This document shows positions 30,667 to 39,451 of a stretch of 64,000 bases of DNA, one piece after another. The notes beneath the pieces are model-generated. The model ran no database searches and was not told the DNA's origin. It saw only the letters and a list, made by a program, of their open reading frames with translations. Where the stretch lies: positions 2,728,001 through 2,792,000 of the forward strand of contig NZ_AP018823.1 in NCBI RefSeq assembly GCF_002217795.2, given 5' to 3'. Position 1 is the first letter of the stretch. Every line of letters starts with the position of its first letter. This stretch comes from Aquitalea magnusonii. GTDB taxonomy: Bacteria; Pseudomonadota; Gammaproteobacteria; Burkholderiales; Chromobacteriaceae. The position numbers and the translations under genes are program-made.

Positions 30667-32106
30667 ATGATGCTTAGCAACGCCCCACAGCCTCAACTCG
30701 TCACCGTGCTGCCGGTGGGCATGGACCCCCGCAAGCTGTCGGTTTTCCGCATGGCGTTCCGCATGCACCATTCCCACCAGCAATACCAGTTGCTGGATGA
30801 AGCGCCCGGTCATGCTCCGGACCTGGCCATTGTGGATGTGGACAGTGTGGAAGGCTGGAATGCCTGGCACACCTTCCGTGCCGCACACCCGCACCTGCCG
30901 GCCCTGATCGTCACCACCACCCCGCCGGGGGAGGCACCGGCAGCCGTACTGCGCAAGCCGGTGCGGATTGAAACCCTGTTTCCGCAAATGCGCGAACTGC
31001 TGAGCAAGGACTACCGCCCACGCGCAGCAATGGCCATGCCGGCCATGTCCTCGGTACAGCCGCAGCCCAGCGCGGCCATTACACAGGCCGTGCCAGCCGC
31101 ACCGGCAGCCACTGCCGCCATCAGCGAGGCTGCTGCCTATGTGGCCAGCGTGGCACCGACGCTGTCCGAAGTCATCACCCAGTCGCAAGAGGCACACCGC
31201 GCCGCCACCGCGGCACGGCAGCAGAATGCGGCACCGGCACCAGCATCCGATCTGCCCCAGTTGATGGATTTGCCGGATACGGACACACCAGCCGACAGCC
31301 CGGCAGCCAAGCCTGACGATCCGGATGTGGTGCGCAGCATGCTGCCGCCCACGCGCAGTGCCGCTCCTCGTGCAGAACCGCCTGCCGCAACCAGCCCGGC
31401 CGAGCCCGGCAAGATCAGCTTTTCCCGTTTTGATCCGCATGCCGGCCTGTTTGGCATGGTGGCGCGACTGCTGCGTCAGCGCAGTGCCGCCGTGGTACGG
31501 GTAAGAGAGGTGCCGGTACTGGTGTTGTTGCCAGCACAGGACAAGGCCCTGCTGCTGCAACCGCTGGACAGTCTGCAAGCGCTGTGTGCCGCCCCCAACC
31601 ACGAAGTGGACCAGCACGCCTATGCCAACGAAACCCTGGCTGCGGTGAATCAGGAAATCCGCCCGCAAACCCTGGCCTGGCAACTCGCCATCTGGACCTG
31701 TCAGGGCCGGCTGATGCGCGGCATCAGCGCCGACACACCGCTCCGCCTGCGTTTCTGGCCCAATCTGACCCGGCTGGCCCCCATTCCGGAGGCCATGCGC
31801 ATTACCGCCTTCCTGACCCGCACGCCGGTCAATCTCAAACTCATCACCCGTTTGCTCAAGGTGCCACCGGAACATCTGTTCAATTATCTGGCCGCGGCCT
31901 ACGGCATCGGGATTCTCGACATCCCCAACCGCGGCAGCAATCTGTCGGTGATCACCACCGAACCGGTAAGGCCCGCCGTCAAGGCAGCCGCTGCCGGCAA
32001 TGCCGCCACGGTTGCCAGCGACAGCCCGGCCACCCCGGCAGTGAAACCGGCACCGGGCAACGGCAATCTGCTGTCCCGTCTGCTCAAAAAAGTCATCGGC
32101 CTGTAA
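30667..32106 (+). CDS. Receiver-like domain protein with a long Ala/Pro linker and unknown C-terminal domain
   Basis: A 479-residue protein. Residues 10-115 look like a CheY-type receiver: LAIVDVDS with Asp57 or Asp59, VTTT at 82-85, and a late LRKP with K97. The acidic pair near the N-terminus is missing, so it may be a pseudo-receiver. Residues 116-260 are low-complexity Ala/Pro. Residues about 262-430 form a conserved-looking domain that I do not recognise, followed by a basic tail LLSRLLKKVIGL. It is 11 bases after the previous gene. Confidence 0.55.
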   Translation: MMLSNAPQPQLVTVLPVGMDPRKLSVFRMAFRMHHSHQQYQLLDEAPGHAPDLAIVDVDSVEGWNAWHTFRAAHPHLPALIVTTTPPGEAPAAVLRKPVRIETLFPQMRELLSKDYRPRAAMAMPAMSSVQPQPSAAITQAVPAAPAATAAISEAAAYVASVAPTLSEVITQSQEAHRAATAARQQNAAPAPASDLPQLMDLPDTDTPADSPAAKPDDPDVVRSMLPPTRSAAPRAEPPAATSPAEPGKISFSRFDPHAGLFGMVARLLRQRSAAVVRVREVPVLVLLPAQDKALLLQPLDSLQALCAAPNHEVDQHAYANETLAAVNQEIRPQTLAWQLAIWTCQGRLMRGISADTPLRLRFWPNLTRLAPIPEAMRITAFLTRTPVNLKLITRLLKVPPEHLFNYLAAAYGIGILDIPNRGSNLSVITTEPVRPAVKAAAAGNAATVASDSPATPAVKPAPGNGNLLSRLLKKVIGL

Positions 32107-32124
32107 ACAGGAAAACTCGAATCC

Positions 32125-32667
32125 ATGCGTGCTTACGATAACAAGATCATCTTTGCCGGCCCGGTCGGTGCGGGAAAAACCACCGCCATCGGTGCCATCA
32201 GCGATATCGCGCCGGTCACCACCGACGCGCGTGCCTCTGACATGACGCTCAACCGCAAGGACACCACCACGGTGGCACTGGACTACGGCGTACTGATGCT
32301 GGATGAAACCACCAAGGTTCACCTCTATGGCACGCCCGGCCAGGAACGTTTTGACTTCATGTGGGACATCCTCAGCCAGGGCGGCATCGGCCTGATCCTG
32401 CTGCTGGACAATACCCGCGCCAATCCGGTGAAGGATTTACAGTTTTTCCTCAACGCCTTCCGCGACATGCTCAAGGATGCACCGCTGGTGATTGGCGTCA
32501 CCAAAACCGATATGCGCGCCACGCCCAGCATCGAAACCTATGCCGCCCTGCTGGAAAAATTCGATATGCGCCCGCCCATTTTCGAAATTGACGCCCGCTC
32601 CCGGGAGGACGTCAAAAAACTGGTGCTGGCCCTGCTGTTCTCCATTGATCCCGGGCTGGAAAGCTGA
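32125..32667 (+). CDS. Small Ras-like GTPase (MglA/CvnD-type)
   Basis: A 180-residue G-domain. The P-loop is GPVGAGKTT (12-20), the G3 region GTPGQERF (69-76), the G4 motif TKTD (126-129), and a G5-like DARS (156-159). The DxxG aspartate is replaced in YGTPGQ, as in bacterial GTPases that pair with roadblock proteins. No lipid or membrane signal is seen. Its neighbours encode two roadblock-fold proteins, which act as GAP or activator in the MglA-MglB and Cvn systems. Two bases separate it from the next gene. Confidence 0.85.
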   Translation: MRAYDNKIIFAGPVGAGKTTAIGAISDIAPVTTDARASDMTLNRKDTTTVALDYGVLMLDETTKVHLYGTPGQERFDFMWDILSQGGIGLILLLDNTRANPVKDLQFFLNAFRDMLKDAPLVIGVTKTDMRATPSIETYAALLEKFDMRPPIFEIDARSREDVKKLVLALLFSIDPGLES

Positions 32668-32669
32668 TC

Positions 32670-33302
32670 ATGTCAGACAACCTTGCACTCAAGGACGCGC
32701 TGTACCCGATTGCCAGTCCGGCCGGCGCCTACTATGCCGTATCCAGCCCGGAACAGGATGCCGCCCGCGTGCTGCTCACCCAGATCCTGCGGCTGGGCCA
32801 CTCCGTGCCGCTAACCGAGGCCTTGCTGGCCGAGTGGAGCGACAACGATCTGGAAAAGGGCCTGGAAACGCTGTACCGGCTGCAGCGGCTGGACTTCGTG
32901 CATGGCACCGAGGCACCGCGCCCTTCGCTGGCAGTCAATCTGGAAAGCCAGCTACCCGCACTGCTGGCGGCGCTGTCGGATACCGGCCGGGCGCTGCTGG
33001 CCGACGACAATGGCCTGTATTACGCCACCGCCGGCTTTCATCATGAGTCGGCCGAGGAAATCGCCGCCCTGGCCGGCGACATCATGTCGCTTAACCGCCG
33101 CCATGCCCTGCTGTTGAAGAACAACCTCAACATCAGCAGCCTCGCCTGGTCGGTCAGCAATCCGGCAGGGCAGAGCGAACTGGGATTTTTCCCCCTGCAC
33201 GTCGGGCAGCAGTCTTTCGTGCTGGTCATTGGCGGTACGCCACGCCTGCAGGATGAACACTTCGTGACGCTGATCGAGTTGCTCAGCCGTCGTTACGCTT
33301 GA
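32670..33302 (+). CDS. Unknown protein, probably helical domain plus degenerate roadblock domain
   Basis: A 210-residue protein without a clear family. The first half (about 25-85) is helical and resembles a winged-helix or DprA-like small domain (SVPLTEALLAEWSDNDLEKG). The second half (about 105-210) follows the pattern of the roadblock gene downstream: LLADDNGLYYATAGF, then a long helix AEEIAALAGDIMSLNRRH, then strands FVLVIGG. I therefore read it as a diverged roadblock partner; this is inference. It lies between the GTPase and the clear roadblock gene. Confidence 0.55.
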   Translation: MSDNLALKDALYPIASPAGAYYAVSSPEQDAARVLLTQILRLGHSVPLTEALLAEWSDNDLEKGLETLYRLQRLDFVHGTEAPRPSLAVNLESQLPALLAALSDTGRALLADDNGLYYATAGFHHESAEEIAALAGDIMSLNRRHALLLKNNLNISSLAWSVSNPAGQSELGFFPLHVGQQSFVLVIGGTPRLQDEHFVTLIELLSRRYA

Positions 33303-33351
33303 ACAAGCAGCAAACCCGATACGGGCCACAGAATACCCACTGGAGAAAACC

Positions 33352-33714
33352 ATGCGTGAACAGATGCTCAAGTCCATCCTGAGTGACCTTAACGGCGCCT
33401 CGGCCGATATCGAAGCCTCAGCCATCATCTCGTCCGACGGCCTGACCATGGCCGCCCTGCTGCCGCAGGACGTGGATGAAGACCGGGTTGGTGCCATGGC
33501 CGCCGCCATGTTGTCCCTGGGCGAGCGCACCGCCAAGGAACTGGCGCGTGGCGAACTGGAGCAGGTAATGGTGAAGGGTGACAACGGCTACATCCTGATG
33601 AGCTATGCCGGCAAGGATGCCGTTCTCACCGTGATTGCCCGGCGTGAAGCCAAGCTGGGCCTGATTTTCCTCGATGCCAAACGCGCTGCGCGCAATATCG
33701 CAGAAATTCTCTGA
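33352..33714 (+). CDS. Roadblock/LC7-domain protein
   Basis: A 120-residue protein with the whole roadblock fold: an N-terminal helix, AIISSDGLTMAALLPQ, helix VGAMAAAMLSLGERTAKEL, strands QVMVKGDNGYILMSYAG and AVLTVIA, and a final helix. Bacterial roadblock proteins (MglB type) bind small GTPases and modulate nucleotide exchange or hydrolysis. It closes the operon that starts at 28358; GGAGAAAACC precedes the ATG. Confidence 0.85.
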   Translation: MREQMLKSILSDLNGASADIEASAIISSDGLTMAALLPQDVDEDRVGAMAAAMLSLGERTAKELARGELEQVMVKGDNGYILMSYAGKDAVLTVIARREAKLGLIFLDAKRAARNIAEIL

Positions 33715-34075
33715 GCCCTGCAGGCAACCGGTGGCCGGTGGCCTTCACGCCCGCCAGCCCCGGCAGCGCCGCTCCGGACAGCGCTGCCTCTGCACCATTG
33801 TCAACCGCAGCTTGCACCACAGTTTGCACCCGTGTGTCATTAAGGTGCATTGCCGTCATTTTTCTGTATTTTTTACAGCAACATTAATCAATCAGCACAT
33901 AATGCCGGGCTGAAAAAACGGCATCGGCACGACTTTTCCCCACCCGCCCGCACCGTGGTTTACGCTCAGCCAGCCCCGTCCCTGCCGGTATCACGGTCAA
34001 AATGACGGTTGCCCGGCATTTTTGGGCATGCTTATTGCCTTACCCCCAATACAAGCCATCAAGGGGGAATGCGCG
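33715..34075. promoter_or_regulatory. Intergenic region between the roadblock gene and the Anbu operon
   Basis: No gene is seen in these 361 bases. GGCAGCGC (33762-33769) and GCGCTGCC (33781-33788) form a stem that may help end the upstream operon, but no T run follows. CCGTCATTTT (33853-33862) and AAAATGACGG (33999-34008) are a perfect 10-bp inverted pair 136 bases apart and could be two operator half-arms. An AT-rich stretch near 33860-33910 is the likely promoter area. AAGGGGGAA just before 34076 is the ribosome-binding site of the next gene. Confidence 0.4.
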
Positions 34076-35521
34076 ATGCACCAGATTACACCGCTAGACC
34101 ACACCCACTACGACGAAATGCTGGCACCGGATCAGGACACCCGTCCGTCCTACCAGCGTTTCGCCAACTGGCTTAACCAGGCACCGCTGGCCTGGCTGCG
34201 CGACAAGCAAAGCGAAGCCGACACCCTGTTTCGCCGCGTCGGCATCACCTTTGCCGTGTATGGCGATGAAAGCGGGTCCGAACGGCTGATCCCGTTCGAT
34301 ACCATTCCACGCATCATCTCCGCCAGCGAGTGGAAAACGCTGGAAGCAGGCTGCATCCAGCGCGTCACGGCGCTCAACCGCTTCTTGCACGATATCTACC
34401 ACGAGCAGGACATCCTCAAGGCCGGCATCATCCCGCCGGAGCAGATTCTCACCAATGCCGGCTACCAGTTGGCCATGCAGGGCATAGATCTGCCACGCCA
34501 GGTGTACGCCCATATCGCCGGGGTGGACATCATCCGCCACAGCGACGGCGGCTTTTACGTGCTGGAAGACAATCTGCGCACCCCGTCCGGGGTGAGCTAC
34601 ATGCTGGAAAACCGCAAGATGATGATGCGGCTGTTTCCCGAGCTGTTTGCCAACCACGACATCACGCCGGTGGAACACTACCCCAATATGCTGCTGGACA
34701 CCCTGCGCTCGGTGGCACCGGCCGAGGTGGATAATCCCACCGTGGTGGTGCTCACCCCCGGCCAGTACAACAGCGCCTATTTCGAGCACGCCTTCCTGGC
34801 CAGCCAGATGGGGGTGGAGCTGGTGGAAGGGCAGGACCTGTTCGTCAAGAACGGCCATGTCTACATGCGCACCACCTCCGGCCCGCAGCGGGTGGATGTG
34901 ATCTACCGCCGGCTGGATGATGCCTACCTGGACCCGCTGGCCTTCAATGCCGGCTCCATGCTGGGCGTGCCGGGGCTGATGTCGGTGTACCGCGAAGGCC
35001 GCGTCAGCGTATGCAATGCGGTGGGCACCGGCGTGGCGGATGACAAGTCCATCTACCCCTATGTGCCGGACATGATCCGCTTTTATCTGGGCGAAGAACC
35101 CATCCTGCACAACGTACCCACCTGGCAGTTGCGCAAGCCGGATGATCTGGCTTATGTACTGGCGCACCTGCCCGAACTGGTGGTGAAGGAAGTCCACAGT
35201 GCCGGTGGCTACGGCATGCTGGTTGGCCCTGCCGCCAGCCAGGACGAGATCGAAGCCTACCGGCTGCGCATTCTGGAAGACCCGGCCAACTTTATCGCCC
35301 AGCCCACGCTGTCGCTGTCCACCTGCCCCACTTTCGTCGAAGCCGGCATTGCGCCGCGCCATATCGACCTGCGCCCCTTTGTGCTGTCGGGCAAGAAAGT
35401 ACAACTGGTGGCCGGCGGCCTCACCCGCGTCGCCCTGCGCGAAGGCTCGCTGGTGGTCAACTCGTCGCAAGGCGGCGGCACCAAGGACACCTGGATTCTG
35501 AAGGAGGACATCACATGCTAA
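34076..35521 (+). CDS. Circularly permuted ATP-grasp type 2 protein (Anbu operon)
   Basis: A 481-residue protein starting MHQITPLDHTHYDEMLAPDQ; the AAGGGGGAA eight bases upstream decides this start over an in-frame ATG at 34022. It shows DNLRTPSGVSYMLENR, NAVGTGVADDKSIYPYVP and SSQGGGTKDTWIL, the signature of the permuted ATP-grasp proteins found with alpha-E and transglutaminase genes. ATP-grasp enzymes form amide or peptide-like bonds via acyl phosphate. In this operon it is predicted to make a small peptide or modify a protein; no substrate is known. It overlaps the alpha-E gene by seven bases. Confidence 0.88.
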   Translation: MHQITPLDHTHYDEMLAPDQDTRPSYQRFANWLNQAPLAWLRDKQSEADTLFRRVGITFAVYGDESGSERLIPFDTIPRIISASEWKTLEAGCIQRVTALNRFLHDIYHEQDILKAGIIPPEQILTNAGYQLAMQGIDLPRQVYAHIAGVDIIRHSDGGFYVLEDNLRTPSGVSYMLENRKMMMRLFPELFANHDITPVEHYPNMLLDTLRSVAPAEVDNPTVVVLTPGQYNSAYFEHAFLASQMGVELVEGQDLFVKNGHVYMRTTSGPQRVDVIYRRLDDAYLDPLAFNAGSMLGVPGLMSVYREGRVSVCNAVGTGVADDKSIYPYVPDMIRFYLGEEPILHNVPTWQLRKPDDLAYVLAHLPELVVKEVHSAGGYGMLVGPAASQDEIEAYRLRILEDPANFIAQPTLSLSTCPTFVEAGIAPRHIDLRPFVLSGKKVQLVAGGLTRVALREGSLVVNSSQGGGTKDTWILKEDITC

Positions 35522-36447
35522 GCCGAATGGCAGGGTGCCTGTACTGGATGGCACGCAATATGGAACGCGCCGAAAACACCGCGCGCTTGCTGGATGTCAG
35601 CCTGCAGATGTCACTGCTGCATGCGTCCTCGCAGGACGACCTGCTGGTGCCGCTGGATGTCACCGGCAGCACCGCCGACTTCCTGCAACGTCATCACACC
35701 CCCACGCCGCAAGCCGTGCTGCACTACCTGGCACTGGATGGCGACAACCCCGGCAGCATCTACAACTGCATGCGCAATGCACGGGAAAACGCCCATGTGG
35801 TGCGGGTGAAGATCACCACCGAAATGTGGGAACAAGTGAATGGCACCTGGCTGGAAATGCGCGAATGGCAGCGCCGCGGGCTGGACACCCGCAGCGCATC
35901 CACCTTTCTGGAATGGGTGCGCGAACGCTCACACCTGTTCCGCGGCGCGGGCTACGGCACCATGCTGCGTAACGACACCTTCCACTTTTCCCGCCTGGGC
36001 ACCTTCATCGAACGCGCCGACAACACCGCGCGCATCCTGAATGTGAAAACCAAGCAGATCAGCGACAACGAGCCGGAAGCGGAAAACATCCTAGACTACT
36101 ACCAGTGGGCGGCGCTGCTGCGCTCGGTGTCCGGTTTCGAGGCCTACCGCGACATCTACCGCGACAGCATCACCCCGGAGCGGGTGGCCGAACTGCTGAT
36201 CCTGCGCCACGACATGCCGCGCAGCCTGCGTGCCTGCTTTGGTGAAATCAACAAGGTACTGGCGCGCATCGAAGGCCAGGCAGGCCGCGCCGCCCGCCGC
36301 CGCGCCAGTGAAATCCAGGCCCGGCTCACCTACAGCAGCATCGAGGACATCTTTGCCGACGGGCTGGAGCAAACGCTGGACAGCCTGATCGACGACATCA
36401 TCCTGCTGGGCAATACCATCCACCACAGTTACCTGGAAGCTGCCTGA
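35515..36447 (+). CDS. Alpha-E domain protein (DUF403)
   Basis: A 310-residue all-helical protein starting MLSRMAGCLYWMARNMERAE, the typical alpha-E start, with TFLEWVRERSHLFRGAGYGT and FSRLGTFIERADNTARIL. The biochemical role is unknown; the domain nearly always accompanies the permuted ATP-grasp protein. The seven-base overlap with the upstream gene implies coupled translation. Confidence 0.88.
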   Translation: MLSRMAGCLYWMARNMERAENTARLLDVSLQMSLLHASSQDDLLVPLDVTGSTADFLQRHHTPTPQAVLHYLALDGDNPGSIYNCMRNARENAHVVRVKITTEMWEQVNGTWLEMREWQRRGLDTRSASTFLEWVRERSHLFRGAGYGTMLRNDTFHFSRLGTFIERADNTARILNVKTKQISDNEPEAENILDYYQWAALLRSVSGFEAYRDIYRDSITPERVAELLILRHDMPRSLRACFGEINKVLARIEGQAGRAARRRASEIQARLTYSSIEDIFADGLEQTLDSLIDDIILLGNTIHHSYLEAA

Positions 36448-36483
36448 GCGCAGACCGGTTCGCACCACCAGAAAGGGATAGCC

Positions 36484-37272
36484 ATGCGACTTGCCATCAG
36501 TCATGAAACGCTGTACCGCTACGACAGCCCGGTACGCCACAGCACCCAGTACCTGCGCCTGACGCCACAAGCCGGCAATGGCCTGCAGATTCTGGACTGG
36601 CAGCTGGAACTGCCGGTTGCCGCCCATCGCAGTACCGACAGCTACGGCAACATCCTGCATGTGCTCACACTGGACTATCCGCATCAGGAAATCCGCATCA
36701 AGGTCAGCGGCACGGTGGAAACCGACACCACCACCCCGCTGTGCGACGATCTGCCGCCGCTATTCTTCCTGCGCCAGACCGAGCTGACCACCCCGGACGA
36801 GGCACTGCGCCGCTTTGCCGCCGCTTACCGCCAGCCCGTCCCCAGCCTCACCCAGTTGCAAGCGCTGGTGGAAGGCATTCGCGAGCACATGCCCTTCTTG
36901 CCTGGCGAAACCCAAAGCCACACCCCGGCGGCGGCGGCCTTCGCCAAAGGTGCCGGCGTGTGCCAGGACCACACCCATGTCTTTCTGAGCTGCGCCCGCC
37001 AACTGGGCATTCCGGCGCGCTATGTCAGCGGCTATGTCTACTCGCCGGCCCATGCCGCCGACCACGTCTCCAGCCATGCATGGGCCGAAGCCTGGGTGGA
37101 CGGTGCCTGGCACAGCTTTGACGTGGCCAATGCGGTGGCCGCCAACGAACATCACCTGAAGCTGGCCATCGGCATGGATTACCTGGATGCCTGCCCGGTG
37201 CGCGGCGTGCGCTTTGGCGGTGGCACCGAAAGCATGAGCGCTCAGGCGCGTGTCTGGCTGGACGGACAGTAG
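36484..37272 (+). CDS. Transglutaminase-like cysteine peptidase family protein
   Basis: A 262-residue protein with the transglutaminase N-terminal domain (SHETLYRYDSPVRHSTQYLR) and a catalytic core: Cys in GAGVCQDHTHVFL, His in SSHAWAEAWV, and Asp in SFDVANA. Such proteins are usually peptidases rather than cross-linkers in bacteria. It lies 36 bases after the alpha-E gene and ahead of the proteasome-like gene. The set ATP-grasp, alpha-E, transglutaminase and Anbu is a recognised but functionally unresolved operon. Confidence 0.9.
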   Translation: MRLAISHETLYRYDSPVRHSTQYLRLTPQAGNGLQILDWQLELPVAAHRSTDSYGNILHVLTLDYPHQEIRIKVSGTVETDTTTPLCDDLPPLFFLRQTELTTPDEALRRFAAAYRQPVPSLTQLQALVEGIREHMPFLPGETQSHTPAAAAFAKGAGVCQDHTHVFLSCARQLGIPARYVSGYVYSPAHAADHVSSHAWAEAWVDGAWHSFDVANAVAANEHHLKLAIGMDYLDACPVRGVRFGGGTESMSAQARVWLDGQ

Positions 37273-37318
37273 CAAGCCAGCTAGATTGGTTTAACTCCAC
37301 TTTTCAAGTAGCTGCATC

Positions 37319-38059
37319 ATGACTTACTGCGTCGCCATGAATCTTGCGTCCGGCATGCTGTTTGCCTCGGACTCCCGTACCAATGCCGGGGTGGACCACG
37401 TGTCCACCTTTCGCAAGATGCAATTTTTCCAGCAACCGGACGAGCGCCTGCTGGTGATGCTGTCCGCCGGCAACCTGGCCACCACCCAAAGCGTGGTCAG
37501 CCTGCTGCGCCAGCGCGCCAACGCCAGTAGCGGCAAGGGCGAGCGCAACATCCTGAACGTACCGTCCATGTACGACGCCGCCTGCCTGGTGGGCGATACC
37601 CTGCGTGAAATTGTCGAGCGCGATGGCCCCACCCTCAGCCAGTCCAAGATCGAAGTCGGCTGTTCCTTCCTCCTGGGCGGGCAAATCCGGGGAGAGGCAC
37701 CGCGCCTGTTCAACATCTACCCGCAGGGCAATTTCATCGAAGCCACGCCGGACACGCCCTACTTCCAGATTGGCGAAGCCAAGTACGGCAAGCCCATCAT
37801 CGACCGCGTGGTCAACTACCACACCCCGGTGGAAGACGCCGCCAAATGCGCACTGATCAGCTTTGACTCCACCATGAAGAGCAATCTGTCGGTCGGCCTG
37901 CCCATCGACATGCTGGTATATGACAAGGACGACTTCGGCCCCGGCATTCACCAGCGCATTACCGAGCAGGACCCCTACTTCCAGCAATTACACACCGGCT
38001 GGGGCCAGGCCTTGCGCGAAGCCTTTGCCGCGCTGCCGCCGATGCGCTGGAAGGAATAA
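37319..38059 (+). CDS. Anbu proteasome-type peptidase
   Basis: A 246-residue protein starting MTYCVAMNLASGMLFASDSR, then TNAGVDHVSTFRKM, the mark of Anbu (ancestral beta subunit), an N-terminal nucleophile hydrolase. The Thr after Met would be the candidate nucleophile. Known Anbu proteins build open helical or ring assemblies, and their substrates are unknown. It is the fourth gene of the operon. Length is normal. Confidence 0.92.
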   Translation: MTYCVAMNLASGMLFASDSRTNAGVDHVSTFRKMQFFQQPDERLLVMLSAGNLATTQSVVSLLRQRANASSGKGERNILNVPSMYDAACLVGDTLREIVERDGPTLSQSKIEVGCSFLLGGQIRGEAPRLFNIYPQGNFIEATPDTPYFQIGEAKYGKPIIDRVVNYHTPVEDAAKCALISFDSTMKSNLSVGLPIDMLVYDKDDFGPGIHQRITEQDPYFQQLHTGWGQALREAFAALPPMRWKE

Positions 38060-38130
38060 GAGCGGCAAGGAGGTGGGCAGCCCGGCCCGCGATCAGCGAT
38101 AATGGCGCATTGATACCGAAAGACCCGCCG

Positions 38131-38757
38131 ATGAAACACGCTCCGCTGACCGAGGCCGACTACCAGCGCCTGTCCACCACCCTGCAACGCTTTTCCCGCC
38201 TGCAGTGCATGAACCTGGAAAAGCTGGACGGTTTCTTTACCGCCTTGCTGTGCGGCCCGGAAGCCATCAAGCCCACCGAATGCCTGCCGCTGATTCTGGG
38301 TGATGCCTTTGATGACGAGCAGGCATTCCGCAGCGAAAAGGATCTGGAAAAATTTGTCGGCCTGCTGATGGGCCACTGGCTGGATATCGCCCACACCCTG
38401 CAACAGGGTGCGGAATTCCAGCCCTGGCTGGATGCCGATGAACAAGGCGTGGTACACGGCAATGACTGGGCCGAAGGTTTTGTCGAAGGCATGCAGTTGC
38501 AGCAGGACGACTGGAACCTGCTGTTTGACGATGCCGACCATGCTGGCGCGCTGGAAGCCATCATGGCGCTGGCCTTCGAGCGCCACCCGGACCCTGAAAT
38601 GCGCCCCTACATCGACAACAGCGACAGCAGCCAGCGCGAACAATGGCTGGCCGCCATCTCGCCTGCCGTGCAGGAAATCCACCAGTTCTTTGCCACCATC
38701 CGCGCCCAGATGGAAGCCGAGCTGGCAGACGATGAAGCCGACCGCCAGCAGCACTGA
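38131..38757 (+). CDS. YecA/UPF0149-family protein
   Basis: A 208-residue acidic protein with LEKLDGFFTALLCGPEAI near the start, the signature of the UPF0149/YecA family. A SEC-C-type zinc tail, present in some members, is absent. The function is unknown. The ATG at 38131 is preferred; an in-frame TTG at 38110 is possible but less likely. It lies 71 bases after Anbu and could be cotranscribed. Confidence 0.78.
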   Translation: MKHAPLTEADYQRLSTTLQRFSRLQCMNLEKLDGFFTALLCGPEAIKPTECLPLILGDAFDDEQAFRSEKDLEKFVGLLMGHWLDIAHTLQQGAEFQPWLDADEQGVVHGNDWAEGFVEGMQLQQDDWNLLFDDADHAGALEAIMALAFERHPDPEMRPYIDNSDSSQREQWLAAISPAVQEIHQFFATIRAQMEAELADDEADRQQH

Positions 38758-38931
38758 GCTTGACAGCCCGCCACGCTGGCTGACGCGCAGGCACGGCGGG
38801 CCGCATTGGTTTTAAAATCGCTTTCTTCGCGGAAACAGCACAAGCATGCTTGCCGCTGGCATAAACCGGCCTAAAGTAGCATTGACTGTTTGTCGCTGCC
38901 GGGTGCTTACATTAGAATGTTCAACAGAACA

Positions 38932-38950
38932 GGGCCGCAATTTGCGGCCC
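38932..38950 (+). other. Hairpin in the leader of the Nudix gene
   Basis: GGGCCGCA (38932-38939) pairs perfectly with TGCGGCCC (38943-38950) around ATT, 21 bases before the Nudix ATG. No T run follows, so it is more likely an RNA structure near the ribosome-binding site than a terminator. Confidence 0.45.
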
Positions 38951-38971
38951 GTATCTGTTATATAGAGACGC

Positions 38972-39445
38972 ATGAGAAATCCGGACGACAAAAAGCCTGA
39001 TCAACGCCTGCCGGCAGATCTGGCAAGACGTGCCACTGCCATCATCGAATTGCCCGACGGCGTGCTGGTCACTGCCGCACGCGGGGGGCGCTACAACCTG
39101 CCTGGCGGCAAGGCCAATCGCGGCGAGTTGCGCTCCCAGGCATTGATCCGCGAAATCCGTGAGGAAACAGGGCTGCGCATCAACTCCATGCTCTACCTGT
39201 TTGACCACATCACCCCGCACAATGCGCACAAGGTCTATCTGTGCATTGCCCAGGGACAAGCCCGGCCTCAGGGTGAAATCGAGCGCATTGCCCTGGTGTC
39301 CTCACCGGATACCGACCTTGACCTGTTTGTGGAAAGCCGCGCCATCTTGCGTCGCTACGCCCGGCTGCGCAATGAAGAAACCGCCAAGGGACAGGCCTTG
39401 CGCGCCATTTTGGGGCTGGCGCGTTACATCGCCAAGGTGGACTGA
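38972..39445 (+). CDS. Nudix hydrolase
   Basis: A 157-residue protein with a full Nudix box: GGKANRGELRSQALI continuing to REIREETGL (about residues 45-68), which fits GX5EX7REUXEEXGU. Nudix enzymes cleave nucleoside diphosphate-linked compounds with Mg2+. The substrate is not predictable. It carries an Arg/Lys-rich N-terminus. The thioredoxin gene follows after six bases. Confidence 0.9.
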   Translation: MRNPDDKKPDQRLPADLARRATAIIELPDGVLVTAARGGRYNLPGGKANRGELRSQALIREIREETGLRINSMLYLFDHITPHNAHKVYLCIAQGQARPQGEIERIALVSSPDTDLDLFVESRAILRRYARLRNEETAKGQALRAILGLARYIAKVD

Positions 39446-39451
39446 GCCAAT

